From: Streptomyces sp. LX-29
GTDB lineage: Bacteria; Actinomycetota; Actinomycetes; Streptomycetales; Streptomycetaceae
Direction of reading: 5' to 3'
NCBI RefSeq assembly: GCF_029541745.1
Contig: NZ_CP089746.1
Coordinates: 4,225,559-4,289,558 of the forward strand
Length of the DNA: 64,000 bases
This document shows, in pieces, positions 43,242-51,408 of this stretch. The translations under genes were made by a program, and so were the position numbers. Numbering within the stretch: position 1 is the first letter of the stretch; every line of letters starts with the position of its first letter. The notes under the pieces are model-generated. The model did no database searches. It was not told the DNA's origin and was given only the letters and a program-made list of their open reading frames with translations.

Positions 43242-44108
43242 ATGTCTGAACAAGCGAATGTCAGCAATGTCAGCAAGGTTACTCATGCGGATGCGAGCGC
43301 CCGAGGCCGCTCGACCGTGCCCACCGACACCACCGGCGACGTCATCGAGGGCCTGGCCGCCAGCGGCGCGGACGGCTTAGAGGAGGCGTTGCTGCGGGTG
43401 CGCGGACTGATCGAGGCGGCGGTGGACCTGCACCGCCGCAACACTGTCCCGGCCACCCCGCTGGTGCCCGTCAGCGACGCCGCCGCCGTTCACGACGCGC
43501 TGGCCCAACTGGTCGAGCAGGCCAGGCACCGGCTGAGCATCACCATGCCGGGCGGGGTCGAGCGGGCCCGGCCGATCATGCCGCTGCTGCCGCGGATCAG
43601 CGCCATCGCCCGCAGCGGCATCCCGGTGCGGATCCTGGCGCACCCGCGGGTGCTGGGGCCGCTGGGCATCCTCTCGGCGGTGCGGCGCGGCAACGCCGGA
43701 TACGAGGTGCGGGTCCTCGACATCGACCTCCAGGGCACCGTGGTCGCCGACGGCAAGGTGGCCTTCGGGCGCTCGGGGCCGCAGGACGAGTGCGTCCAGG
43801 CGTCGGTCATCCTCGACCCGATGGCGGTCCGCACCCTGGATCTGCTGTTCGCCGCGAACTGGGGCAGCGCCCGCCCGCTCGCCGAGCACCTGCGGCTCGC
43901 GGAGCGGCTGCACACCGACTCCGCACGGCTGATCCTGGGGCGGCTGCGGGCCGGGCGCACCGATGACGCGGCGGCCCGGGAGATCCAGGTCTCGCTGCGC
44001 ACCTATCGCCGCCATGTCGCGGCGATCATGCGGGACGTCGGCGCCAACTCCCGCTTCCAGGCGGGGGTTCGGGCCGTGGAGCTCGGCCTGCTCGCGGAAA
44101 GTGACTGA
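43242..44108 (+). CDS. LuxR-type regulator A with PLD/TrmB-like sensor
   Basis: A 288-aa regulator. The middle (residues about 80-210) resembles the phospholipase D/TrmB-C fold that binds small ligands in other regulators: EQARHRLSITMPGGVERARPIM, IPVRILAHPRVLG. The C-terminal ~65 residues are a LuxR-type helix-turn-helix (ILGRLRAGRTDDAAAREIQVSLRTYRRHVAAIMRDVG...). It has no receiver or AHL-binding domain. It is closely related to the gene at 46331, and with the next gene forms a two-gene unit that is duplicated downstream. Confidence 0.85.
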   Translation: MSEQANVSNVSKVTHADASARGRSTVPTDTTGDVIEGLAASGADGLEEALLRVRGLIEAAVDLHRRNTVPATPLVPVSDAAAVHDALAQLVEQARHRLSITMPGGVERARPIMPLLPRISAIARSGIPVRILAHPRVLGPLGILSAVRRGNAGYEVRVLDIDLQGTVVADGKVAFGRSGPQDECVQASVILDPMAVRTLDLLFAANWGSARPLAEHLRLAERLHTDSARLILGRLRAGRTDDAAAREIQVSLRTYRRHVAAIMRDVGANSRFQAGVRAVELGLLAESD

Positions 44109-44148
44109 GTGAGCTGACCGGCCCGACTGATGTCACGAGGTGAGTAGG

Positions 44149-45015
44149 GTGAGCAACGCCGCACCGTCCGGAGCGAGCGCCGAGCGTGGCCGGCTCCACC
44201 GCGCCATGGACCGTCGGACGGCCGCGGCCGCCGACGACCGGCAGATCGAGGACGACATCGCGCAGGAACTCATGGCCGTCCGAGAGCTCATCGAGACGAC
44301 CGTCGTCAAGCACCGTGTCCGGCAGTCCCGTTCGCACTGGGTCTCCGCCGTCGACACCCATGACGAGGAGATGGTGGCCGCCGGCGACCAGCTCATCGGC
44401 ACGGCGCGCAGGTCCATCGACGTGGTGTACGCGGTGGCCGACCCCTCGCACTCGCGGGTCGTGCGGACCGTGCTCACCCGCTGGCTGACCACCGGCCCGA
44501 GGAACGTGCGCACCCGGATGCTGTGCAACCGGTCCACCGTCGACCGGCCGCTGATCCGCGCCTACGCGGAGGCCGGCCGCCCGCTGGAGGTGCGGGTGGC
44601 CCGGGTGCCGATGCTCTCCGCGCTGATGGTGGACGGCCGTGAGTCCCTGGTCTGCGCCGATGTGCCCGGCGGCAGCGAGGCGTCCTCGATCCGCGACAGC
44701 GGGGTCATCGAGACGATCGCGGTGCTGTTCGAGGGGCTGTGGCGCAGCGCCGTGGTGGTCACGGACGAGATCGACTTCGGTGACCGGGCGCGCACCAAGA
44801 TGGTGCGGCAGATCCTGGAGTGGCTGCGGCTCGGCGTCACCGACGAGGTGGCGGCGCGCGAGCTGGCGGTGTCGGTGCGCACCTACCGGCGCTGCGTCGC
44901 CGAGATCATGACACTGCTGGAGGCGAACTCCCGGTTCCAGGCCGGGGTGCGCGCCGCGGAGCTGGGGCTGCTGCCGCCGTCGAACGCGGCGGAGCCGCCG
45001 AGCAGACGCGGCTGA
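44149..45015 (+). CDS. LuxR-type regulator B
   Basis: A 288-aa regulator with the same layout as its neighbour: helical start with RELIETTVVKHRVRQS, a PLD/TrmB-like centre (GTARRSIDVVYAVADPSHSRVV), and a LuxR helix-turn-helix (ILEWLRLGVTDEVAARELAVSVRTYRRCVAEIM). It is more like the gene at 47162 than like regulator A. GTG 44149 is preferred over GTG 44140 because GAGG sits 9 bp upstream. It begins 40 bp after regulator A and is probably co-transcribed. Confidence 0.83.
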   Translation: MSNAAPSGASAERGRLHRAMDRRTAAAADDRQIEDDIAQELMAVRELIETTVVKHRVRQSRSHWVSAVDTHDEEMVAAGDQLIGTARRSIDVVYAVADPSHSRVVRTVLTRWLTTGPRNVRTRMLCNRSTVDRPLIRAYAEAGRPLEVRVARVPMLSALMVDGRESLVCADVPGGSEASSIRDSGVIETIAVLFEGLWRSAVVVTDEIDFGDRARTKMVRQILEWLRLGVTDEVAARELAVSVRTYRRCVAEIMTLLEANSRFQAGVRAAELGLLPPSNAAEPPSRRG

Positions 45016-45205
45016 CCCGCTGATGTGAAGGTCGACTCTCCACGCCCTGGCAGCTTCCTGTAGCGGTCGTATCCGGCTGCCCGGCACCGGGGTTAGATAG
45101 GGGCCCGCGGGACACCTTGATCCACGTGGCCGGTGAGTTGACGGGGGAGAGAGGGAGCGGCCGAGCCCGTATCCCGAATGGCTTACCGGACGAGGAGGCA
45201 TCATC

Positions 45206-45940
45206 GTGACGACAGTGATTTCCGAGCAGACGCTGAGCGGAGTCGGCGTCCTCGACAAGGCGTCGCTCTTACTGGGGGTTCTGGAGAAGGGGCCGGCGTC
45301 GTTGTCGCGGCTCGTCTCCGACACCGGGCTGAAGCGCCCCACCGTGCACCGGCTGGTGTTGGCGCTGGAGCGGCTGCGGCTGCTGGCGCGCGACGCGCAG
45401 GGGCGGTTCATCCTCGGCCCGCGGCTGGGTGTGATGGCGGTCCAGGCGTGCCAGGACCGTCTGGTGACGGTGGCCGAGCCGGTGCTGTCGGAGCTGCGGG
45501 ACCGCACCGGGGCCAACGCCCGGCTCTATCGCCGCCACGGCAATGTGCGGGTGTGCGTCGCCGAGGCCCAGGCGTACGGCAGTCCGGCCGGCCACGACCG
45601 GGCGGCGGTCGGCGCCGCGTTCCCGATGAGCGCCGGCCCCGCCTCCCAGGTGCTGCTCGCCTGGGAGCGCCCGGACGAGCTCAACGCGGGCCTGCGCGGC
45701 GCGCAGTTCACCGCGGCGGTGCTGTCCGGGGTGCGGCGCCAGGGGTGGGCGCAGAGCATCGGCGGGCGGGAGCACCCGGGCGCCGCGGTGGCCGCTCCGG
45801 TGCGTGATCCGGGGGGCCGGGTGGTGGCCGCGGTGTCGATCTCCGGGCCGACCACCCGGCTGACCACGGCGCCGGGACGGCGATACGGCGGCGCGGTGGT
45901 GGACGCGGCGATCCGTATCGCCGGCGGATTCGTCCCGTAG
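45206..45940 (+). CDS. IclR-family regulator, NdgR-like
   Basis: A 244-aa regulator with an IclR winged helix (GVGVLDKASLLLGVLEKGPASLSRLVSDTGLKRPTVHRLVLALE) and a C-terminal effector domain (LRDRTGANARLYRRHGNVRVCVAEA ... GVRRQGWAQSIGGRE). The sequence is strongly like NdgR/AreB, which in Streptomyces regulates leucine biosynthesis and antibiotic genes in response to amino acids. NdgR proper lies next to leuCD, so this is a paralogue recruited to the locus. GTG start with GGAGG. A hairpin follows. Confidence 0.9.
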   Translation: MTTVISEQTLSGVGVLDKASLLLGVLEKGPASLSRLVSDTGLKRPTVHRLVLALERLRLLARDAQGRFILGPRLGVMAVQACQDRLVTVAEPVLSELRDRTGANARLYRRHGNVRVCVAEAQAYGSPAGHDRAAVGAAFPMSAGPASQVLLAWERPDELNAGLRGAQFTAAVLSGVRRQGWAQSIGGREHPGAAVAAPVRDPGGRVVAAVSISGPTTRLTTAPGRRYGGAVVDAAIRIAGGFVP

Positions 45941-45997
45941 CGGGCTGGGGCGACGGCTGTTGCAGAACTGTCGAATTTCCCCGGGGAATGCCGAATT

Positions 45998-46026
45998 CCG
46001 GCGTGGAATTAGGAATTCCATGCCGG
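45998..46026. terminator. Hairpin after the IclR gene
   Basis: CCGGCGTGGAATT (45998-46010) pairs with 46014-46026 with one G-T pair and an AGG loop. GGAATT/AATTCC blocks recur just upstream (45973-45997), so it may also be an operator. The surrounding 390-bp gap has no gene. Confidence 0.6.
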
Positions 46027-46160
46027 ATGGCGATGTCGGGTTCCAGAAAACGGGCTGAGGCACCGCGGCGGGGGCCGGCTTCCGTAACGACTGTGTCACT
46101 CTTGTCACCGCGGGCCGGGGCGGGAGGCTTTGCGATCCCTTGGGCCGTGACTATCCGTCG

Positions 46161-46190
46161 TTGACTGGACAAGAACCAGCGAACTAATCT
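46161..46190 (+). promoter_or_regulatory. Promoter of regulator A'
   Basis: TTGACT (46161-46166) and TAATCT (46185-46190) with an 18-bp spacer. The region 46156-46192 is identical to 43122-43158 at 25 of 37 positions, including CGTTGACTGG and AACTA. It lies 140 bp upstream of the start codon. Confidence 0.65.
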
Positions 46191-46330
46191 CAACGCGGCA
46201 CGTTTAGCCGACCGTGCACTGATTTGCGGATGGCCGGCCCTGGCGCCGTCGTTTCAATTTTAAAGTGAAACGAAATCCGCGGCCTCGGCAGGGCGAGAAC
46301 ACATTCGCTGAGGGCTCCTGGGGGAAAACC

Positions 46331-47113
46331 ATGATCGATCTGTCGCTGCCGTCGCGCCCTGCCGAATCCATCCCGGACACACCCGACACCCTCGAACGCG
46401 TGCTGCTCCAGGCCCGCGCACTGATCGAGTCCACGGTGACGGCGCGACGCAGCGCGCCCGGCTCCCGCGCCCTGTTCGAGATACGCCCGGAGGGCCAGGC
46501 GGTCGTGGACACCACCACACGGCTCATCGGCCGGGCCCGGCACAGCGTCTCCATCGCCCTGCCCGGCGGCTGTGAGCTCCAGGTGCGGGCGGTGGGGGCC
46601 GCCATCTCCGCGCTGGGCGCGGCCGGTCGGCGCGGGGTGACGGTCCGGCTGCTGTGCTCGCCGCGGATGATCGGCAGCGCGCTGGTGCGCGACGCCTCCG
46701 CGGCCGGCTGCGAGGTCCGGGTGGTCACCGGCGAGCTCCAGGAGTCCGTGATCGCCGACGGTCGGGTGGCGATGGTGCGCTCCGGGCCCGAGCGCACCGG
46801 GCGGAGCGCCGCGATCCTGGAGAACCCGGCCGCGGTGCGGGCGCTGGACCTGCTGTTCGCCAGCACCTGGGCCGGCGCGGTCCCGCTCGCCGCGGGGGCG
46901 GTGCTCAACGAGCGGCTGCGGCTGGAGACGGTGCGCAAGGTCCTCCAGTGGCTGTGCTCGGGCCAGACCGACGAGGTGGCCGCCCGGGAGCTCTCGGTCT
47001 CGCTGCGCACCTACCGCCGCCATGTCGCGGAGATCATGCGGGCGCTGGGCGCCACCTCCCGTTTCCAGGCCGGGGTGCGGGCCGTGGAACTCGGACTGGT
47101 GGAACGCGGCTGA
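46331..47113 (+). CDS. LuxR-type regulator A' (paralogue of A)
   Basis: A 260-aa regulator. The PLD/TrmB-like centre reads GRARHSVSIALPGGCELQV, close to regulator A, and the helix-turn-helix VLQWLCSGQTDEVAARELSVSLRTYRRHVAEIMRALG is nearly the same as in the other three. The start ATG 46331 follows GGGGG. With the gene at 47162 it repeats the A-B arrangement, so the pair arose by duplication. Confidence 0.85.
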   Translation: MIDLSLPSRPAESIPDTPDTLERVLLQARALIESTVTARRSAPGSRALFEIRPEGQAVVDTTTRLIGRARHSVSIALPGGCELQVRAVGAAISALGAAGRRGVTVRLLCSPRMIGSALVRDASAAGCEVRVVTGELQESVIADGRVAMVRSGPERTGRSAAILENPAAVRALDLLFASTWAGAVPLAAGAVLNERLRLETVRKVLQWLCSGQTDEVAARELSVSLRTYRRHVAEIMRALGATSRFQAGVRAVELGLVERG

Positions 47114-47161
47114 CCGGACGCGGTGTCGACGGCGAAGAGCACGTTCACGGGGGTGAGTGGG

Positions 47162-48079
47162 ATGGACGAGGCATACGACGGGCGCGAGGCGTTCGGTGCC
47201 TATGGGTCACACGAGACGGACGGGGCGCTCGACGCACAGGGCACCCACGACGAGCTGGAGCGTTCGCTGCTGGAGGTCTGCGCCCTGATCGAGCAGACCG
47301 TCGACAAGCACCGGGATCGGCGCGCCCAGCCGGCCCTGGTGTACGAGGTGTCGGCCGGCAGCGCCGACCACGCCGCGCTCGCCCGCGAGCTGATCGCCGG
47401 CGCGACCGAGAGCGTGGAGGCGGTGCTCGCCGGGGAGCCGGGGCGCCGCTGGGCCACCCACGGCAGCCTGCACGAGCTGACGGTGGCCGGCCTGGTCGAG
47501 GCGGCCACCCGGGTGCTGTGCACCCGCGCCACCTTCGACCCGGAGCTGCTGCGGCGGCTGCCGGCGTGGAAGGGGCGACCCGCGGTGCGGGTCAGCGGGA
47601 TGCCGACCCTGGAGGTGCTGATCGTCGACGAGCGGGCGGCGCTGGTCTGCGTCGACTCCGGTTCCGGCGGCGCCGCCTCCCTGATCCACGCGCCCTCGGT
47701 GATCCGCGGACTGCACACCCTCTTCGAGCGGGTGTGGCGGACGGCCATGGAGCCGACCGGGCCGGTCGGACTGAACGACGGCGCCCGCACCCGGCTCAAC
47801 CGGCGCATCCTGGAGCAGTTACGGGCCGGGGTGACCGACGAGGTGGCGGCGCGCGAGCTGGCGGTGTCGGTGCGCACCTACCGTCGCTACGTGGCGGAGC
47901 TGATGGCCCGGCTGGGCGCCACCTCCCGCTTCCAGGCGGGGGTGTTGGCCGCCGAGTACGGCCTGCTGCCGGCCCCCACGGCCTTCCCCGCCCCGGCCTC
48001 CGCCCCGGCCTCCGCGCCGACATCTGCCCCGGCTTCCGGTCCTGTTCCTGTCGACCGCCGCCCGTCCGCTGGCAGTTAG
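47162..48079 (+). CDS. LuxR-type regulator B' (paralogue of B)
   Basis: A 305-aa regulator with LEVCALIEQTVDKHRDRRAQ near the start, as in regulator B, a PLD/TrmB-like centre and a LuxR helix-turn-helix (ILEQLRAGVTDEVAARELAVSVRTYRRYVAELM). A Pro/Ala/Ser-rich tail of ~45 residues is added at the C-terminus. ATG 47162 has a GGGGG site; GTG 47123 or 47153 are alternatives. It precedes the MMPL exporter by 90 bp and may be co-expressed with it. Confidence 0.83.
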   Translation: MDEAYDGREAFGAYGSHETDGALDAQGTHDELERSLLEVCALIEQTVDKHRDRRAQPALVYEVSAGSADHAALARELIAGATESVEAVLAGEPGRRWATHGSLHELTVAGLVEAATRVLCTRATFDPELLRRLPAWKGRPAVRVSGMPTLEVLIVDERAALVCVDSGSGGAASLIHAPSVIRGLHTLFERVWRTAMEPTGPVGLNDGARTRLNRRILEQLRAGVTDEVAARELAVSVRTYRRYVAELMARLGATSRFQAGVLAAEYGLLPAPTAFPAPASAPASAPTSAPASGPVPVDRRPSAGS

Positions 48080-48168
48080 CTGACGGGTTCCTTTACCTCG
48101 CCCGGATTCCACCCCTCCGGCGGAGCAGGGTAACGGAGGGAAGGAAGGAACCACGGACGGAGTAAAGG

Positions 48169-50412
48169 GTGTTTGCTTGGCTGGGGCAGTTTGTGGTGCG
48201 GGCACGCCGGGCGATTCTCGTCGCCGGGTTGGTGCTCATCGCAGCCGTCGGCATGTGGGGAATGGGCGTCTCGGAAACCGGCGTCCTGAGCCAGGGCGGT
48301 CTCGAAGACAAGAGCAGCGAATCCTATCGGGCCATGGAGCGGATGAAGTCCGAGGTGGGCCGGCAGGATTCCGACGTACTGGTGCTGTATTCACAACCCG
48401 GCACCTCCGTCGATAATCCAGAATTCAAACAGTCGGTGACCGCGGCGCTGGAGAAGACGCGGAGCAGCCCGGAGGTCGAGCACGTCGAGTCGTACTACGA
48501 CGCCGGACTGCCGCCCTCGACGCGGGAGGCGCTGGTCTCCGATGACCACGAGGCCACCTACGCGGTGGTGCGGCTCAAGGGCGCCGACGACGACCAGCGC
48601 ATGACCTCGTACCTGGACCTGAAGGACGCCGAGGGCGGCAACCCGCTGGTGGTGCCGGGGGACGAGATCACCACCCAGCTGGGCGGCCTGCGGCCGATGC
48701 TGGACGACGTCAACAGCGGGATCACCGACGGGCTGACCATCATCGAGGTGGTCACGGTCCCGGTGCTGTTCCTGCTGCTGCTGTTCGTCTTCCGCAGCGT
48801 GGTCGCGGCGCTGGTGCCGGTGGTCGTCGCGGTCATCGCGCTGGTCTTCGGCATGGCCGCGATCAGGGCGTTGAACGAGGCCACCACCATCTCGGTCTTC
48901 TCGCTGAACGTGCTGATGTTCATGGCGCTCGGCCTGGCGGTGGACTACGGCCTCTTCATGGTCAGCCGGTTCCGTGAGGAGTTGGCCGCGGGCCGGGAGG
49001 TGGGACCCGCGGTCGTGCGCACCATGCGCACCGCCGGGCGGACCGTCCTGGTCTCCGGCGTCACCGTCACCCTCGCCCTGACCGGCCTGCTGGTCTTCCC
49101 GCAGGCGTATGTGCGCTCCATGGCCTGGGGCGGGCTGGTCGGCGCCTTCTTCGCGATGGTCGCCTCGCTCACCGTGCTGCCCGCCTTCCTCGCCGTCATC
49201 GGGCGGAAGGTGGACGCGCTGCGGGTGCCGCTGCCGCGCCGCCGCCGTGAGCCGGAGGGGGCGCCGGAGACCGGCGGCTGGGGCGCGGTGGCGCGCTTCG
49301 TGATGCGGCGCCCGGCGGTCGTCACCGTGCTCACCGTGGGCGGTCTGCTGGTGCTCGCGGTGCCGGTGTCCGGGGTGACCTTCGGCACCAGCGACGAGCG
49401 CACGCTGGCGAAGGACGCGCCCAGCCGGGTGGTGGCCGACCGGCTGGACGACGAGTTCGCCTTCGACGCCCGCAAGTCGCTGTATGTGCTGGTCTCCGGT
49501 GTCGAGGGCGGCGAGCGCCAGGCGCGCTCCGCGGCGCAGGAGCTGGCCGGTCGGATCCGGTCGGTCGAGGGCGTGGACGCCCCGACCGTGGGCGTCGTGG
49601 GCGCCCGGGCGGAGGGCGGCACCGGTTCTGCCGTGGTCGTCGCCAACCACCAGGGGGAGTGGACCTCCGGGCAGGCGCGGGACGTGGTCGGCGACATCCG
49701 CGGGCTCAAGGCGCCGGACGGCGCCGAGGTGCTGGTGGGCGGCATGGCCGCCGATCTGAAGGACCAGCGCTCCGCGCTCGCCTCGCACCTGCCGCTGATG
49801 GCCGCCGTCATCATCGTGATCACGATGCTCTTCATGTTCCTGGCGTTCGGCTCGCTGCTGGTGCCGCTGATGTCGGTGGTGCTCAACATCGTCTCCATCG
49901 CGGCCGCGTTCGGTCCGATCGTGCTGATCTTCCAGGACGGGCATCTCTCCGGGCTGCTGGACTTCACCTCCTCCGGCTTCGTCACCGGCATGGAACCGGT
50001 GATGATGCTGGCCTTCGCCTTCGGTCTGTCCATGGACTACTCGGTGTTCCTGATGTCCCGCATCCGCGAGGAGTGGGACACCACGGGCGACGCCGAGCAG
50101 GCGGTGGTGGCCGGGGTGCAGCGCACCGGCGGGATCATCACCTCCGCGGCCGTGCTGCTCGCGGTGACCATCGGCTCCTTCGCCCTGGTCGAGGTGCGCG
50201 ACATGAAGTTCATCGCGGTCGGGATGTTCATCATCATCCTGCTCGACGCCACCGTGGTGCGACTGCTGCTGGTGCCCGCCGTCCTCAAGCTGCTGGGTCC
50301 GGCCGCCTGGTGGGCGCCGAAGCCGCTGCGCCGCTTCTACGCCTCGTACGGCATCAAGGAGACCGACGGCGAACCGGCGGAAGCGGCGCCGGCTTTGAGT
50401 GGCCGACACTGA
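48169..50412 (+). CDS. MMPL-family RND exporter
   Basis: A 747-aa exporter with about 12 membrane helices in the MMPL pattern: one helix, a periplasmic loop (residues about 40-185), five helices, and the same again. The RND proton-relay region is visible in ALGLAVDYGLFMVSRFREE and its second copy AFGLSMDYSVFLMSRIREE. MMPL proteins export lipids and lipid-like products in actinobacteria (mycobacterial MmpL, Streptomyces antibiotics). GTG start. Position between the regulators and the ACP/ketosynthase genes suggests it exports the locus product. A terminator follows. Confidence 0.93.
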   Translation: MFAWLGQFVVRARRAILVAGLVLIAAVGMWGMGVSETGVLSQGGLEDKSSESYRAMERMKSEVGRQDSDVLVLYSQPGTSVDNPEFKQSVTAALEKTRSSPEVEHVESYYDAGLPPSTREALVSDDHEATYAVVRLKGADDDQRMTSYLDLKDAEGGNPLVVPGDEITTQLGGLRPMLDDVNSGITDGLTIIEVVTVPVLFLLLLFVFRSVVAALVPVVVAVIALVFGMAAIRALNEATTISVFSLNVLMFMALGLAVDYGLFMVSRFREELAAGREVGPAVVRTMRTAGRTVLVSGVTVTLALTGLLVFPQAYVRSMAWGGLVGAFFAMVASLTVLPAFLAVIGRKVDALRVPLPRRRREPEGAPETGGWGAVARFVMRRPAVVTVLTVGGLLVLAVPVSGVTFGTSDERTLAKDAPSRVVADRLDDEFAFDARKSLYVLVSGVEGGERQARSAAQELAGRIRSVEGVDAPTVGVVGARAEGGTGSAVVVANHQGEWTSGQARDVVGDIRGLKAPDGAEVLVGGMAADLKDQRSALASHLPLMAAVIIVITMLFMFLAFGSLLVPLMSVVLNIVSIAAAFGPIVLIFQDGHLSGLLDFTSSGFVTGMEPVMMLAFAFGLSMDYSVFLMSRIREEWDTTGDAEQAVVAGVQRTGGIITSAAVLLAVTIGSFALVEVRDMKFIAVGMFIIILLDATVVRLLLVPAVLKLLGPAAWWAPKPLRRFYASYGIKETDGEPAEAAPALSGRH

Positions 50413-50435
50413 GGTAATCGCGCTGTCAGCCCCTT

Positions 50436-50465
50436 GCTGACAAAGCCGAATAGGGCTTTGTCAGC
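50436..50465 (+). terminator. Terminator after the MMPL gene
   Basis: A perfect 12-bp stem, GCTGACAAAGCC (50436-50447) with 50454-50465, and a 6-base loop, 23 bp after the stop. Its presence gives the ACP gene its own transcript. Confidence 0.87.
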
Positions 50466-50480
50466 TTGCTGCAGCACTTC

Positions 50481-50526
50481 TTGCGACGTCCGCCCGGGCA
50501 TCGATAGAAAAGACTCGGGCGGACGT
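50481..50526 (+). promoter_or_regulatory. Promoter with palindrome upstream of ACP1
   Basis: TTGCGA (50481-50486) and TAGAAA (50504-50509) are 17 bp apart. A perfect 11-bp inverted repeat, ACGTCCGCCCG (50486-50496) with 50516-50526, has the -10 in its loop. This fits a repressor operator or a 5' RNA hairpin. Confidence 0.6.
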
Positions 50527-50570
50527 TCCGCGTATTCCCTGAGCAGATAATTCCGAAAGAGGGCCCAGGC

Positions 50571-50822
50571 ATGTCCCAAGAGCGTGAGACGCGCATCCAG
50601 ACCATCAAGGAGATTGTCTGCGACATCCTTGAGATCGAAGAGGACGAGGTCACCCAGGACAGCCTCTTCAAGGAGGACCACGACGCGGACTCGCTGCGCG
50701 CCATCGAGATCCTGGCCGCGCTGGAGAAGGAGTTCAGCGTCGTCATCGACCAGTCCGAGCTGCCGCGCATGGTGAACCTCAAGGGCGTGTACGAGGTCGT
50801 GGCGGAGTCCGCCGGCTGGTGA
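50571..50822 (+). CDS. Acyl carrier protein (ACP1)
   Basis: An 83-aa acidic helical carrier protein. The phosphopantetheine Ser is S41 in DHDADSLRAIEIL, and the first helix is IKEIVCDILEIEEDEV. It tethers acyl chains for the ketosynthases of the locus. It is a single-gene transcript: a terminator lies on either side and its own promoter/palindrome precedes it. It differs strongly from the second ACP at 52362, so the two probably serve different steps. Confidence 0.95.
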   Translation: MSQERETRIQTIKEIVCDILEIEEDEVTQDSLFKEDHDADSLRAIEILAALEKEFSVVIDQSELPRMVNLKGVYEVVAESAGW

Positions 50823-50828
50823 GCCCGA

Positions 50829-50878
50829 CAACGGATGAGCCCGCCGTCGCGGTGACGCGACGGCGGGCTCATCCGTTG
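50829..50878. terminator. Very strong hairpin after ACP1
   Basis: A perfect stem of about 22 bp (50829-50850 with 50857-50878), starting 7 bp after the ACP1 stop. It separates ACP1 from the convergent genes. Confidence 0.9.
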
Positions 50879-50942
50879 CCCGGTTCCGTTGTCGGATACG
50901 GTCGTTGGCGGCGACCGGGGGTCAAGCGGGATCGAACGGCGC

Positions 50943-51368
50943 TCAGTTGGAGAGCGCCACCACACCCACCAGCAGCCCCAGGGCGATGCACAACGGCGAG
51001 TAGACGGCCGAGTTGAGCCGGCTGAACTCCTCGGCGGAGCCGCTGTTCATGGCGTAGCCGCCGAGCCCACGGCCCAGCAGCGCCACGGCCAGGCCGTAGA
51101 TCGCGACGGTGCGCATCCAGCTCGGGCCCAGCTGCGGAACCGTGTCGTTGACCATCAGCGGCACGACCGCGGCGACGATGATGATCAGGCCCATCACGGC
51201 GGAGAGCGCGGCGGGGAAGGGCCAGGCCCCGTCCTTCGCGCCGAAGACGGACTTGACGAATATCTCGGTGCTTTCAAAGGGCCACGGCGAGAACGCCCAG
51301 ACCACATGCAGAAGGCCGATCGCCAGCAGGGCGATTGCCGCGATCCAAGCGGCCGCAGTGGTGATCAT
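50943..51368 (-). CDS. DUF3995 membrane protein
   Basis: A 141-aa protein with four hydrophobic helices: AAAWIAAIALLAIGLLHVVWAF, ALSAVMGLIIIVAAVVPLM, VAIYGLAVALLGRGLGGY and VYSPLCIALGLLVGVVAL. The pattern with WAFSPWP after helix 1 fits DUF3995, of unknown function. ATG 51368 has AAAGGG 6 bp upstream. It follows the leftward ketosynthase operon (40-bp gap) and could be its last gene. Confidence 0.8.
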   Translation of the reverse strand: MITTAAAWIAAIALLAIGLLHVVWAFSPWPFESTEIFVKSVFGAKDGAWPFPAALSAVMGLIIIVAAVVPLMVNDTVPQLGPSWMRTVAIYGLAVALLGRGLGGYAMNSGSAEEFSRLNSAVYSPLCIALGLLVGVVALSN

Positions 51369-51408
51369 CACCATCCCTTTCGGTAAAATGTGCATGGTCG
51401 GCTCGATG

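Noticed and set aside
42347..43276. A 309-codon minus-strand frame between tRNA-Thr and the first regulator
   Set aside because: Compositionally low-complexity Arg/Pro/Gly sequence, running through the tRNA gene and the promoter region; not a gene.
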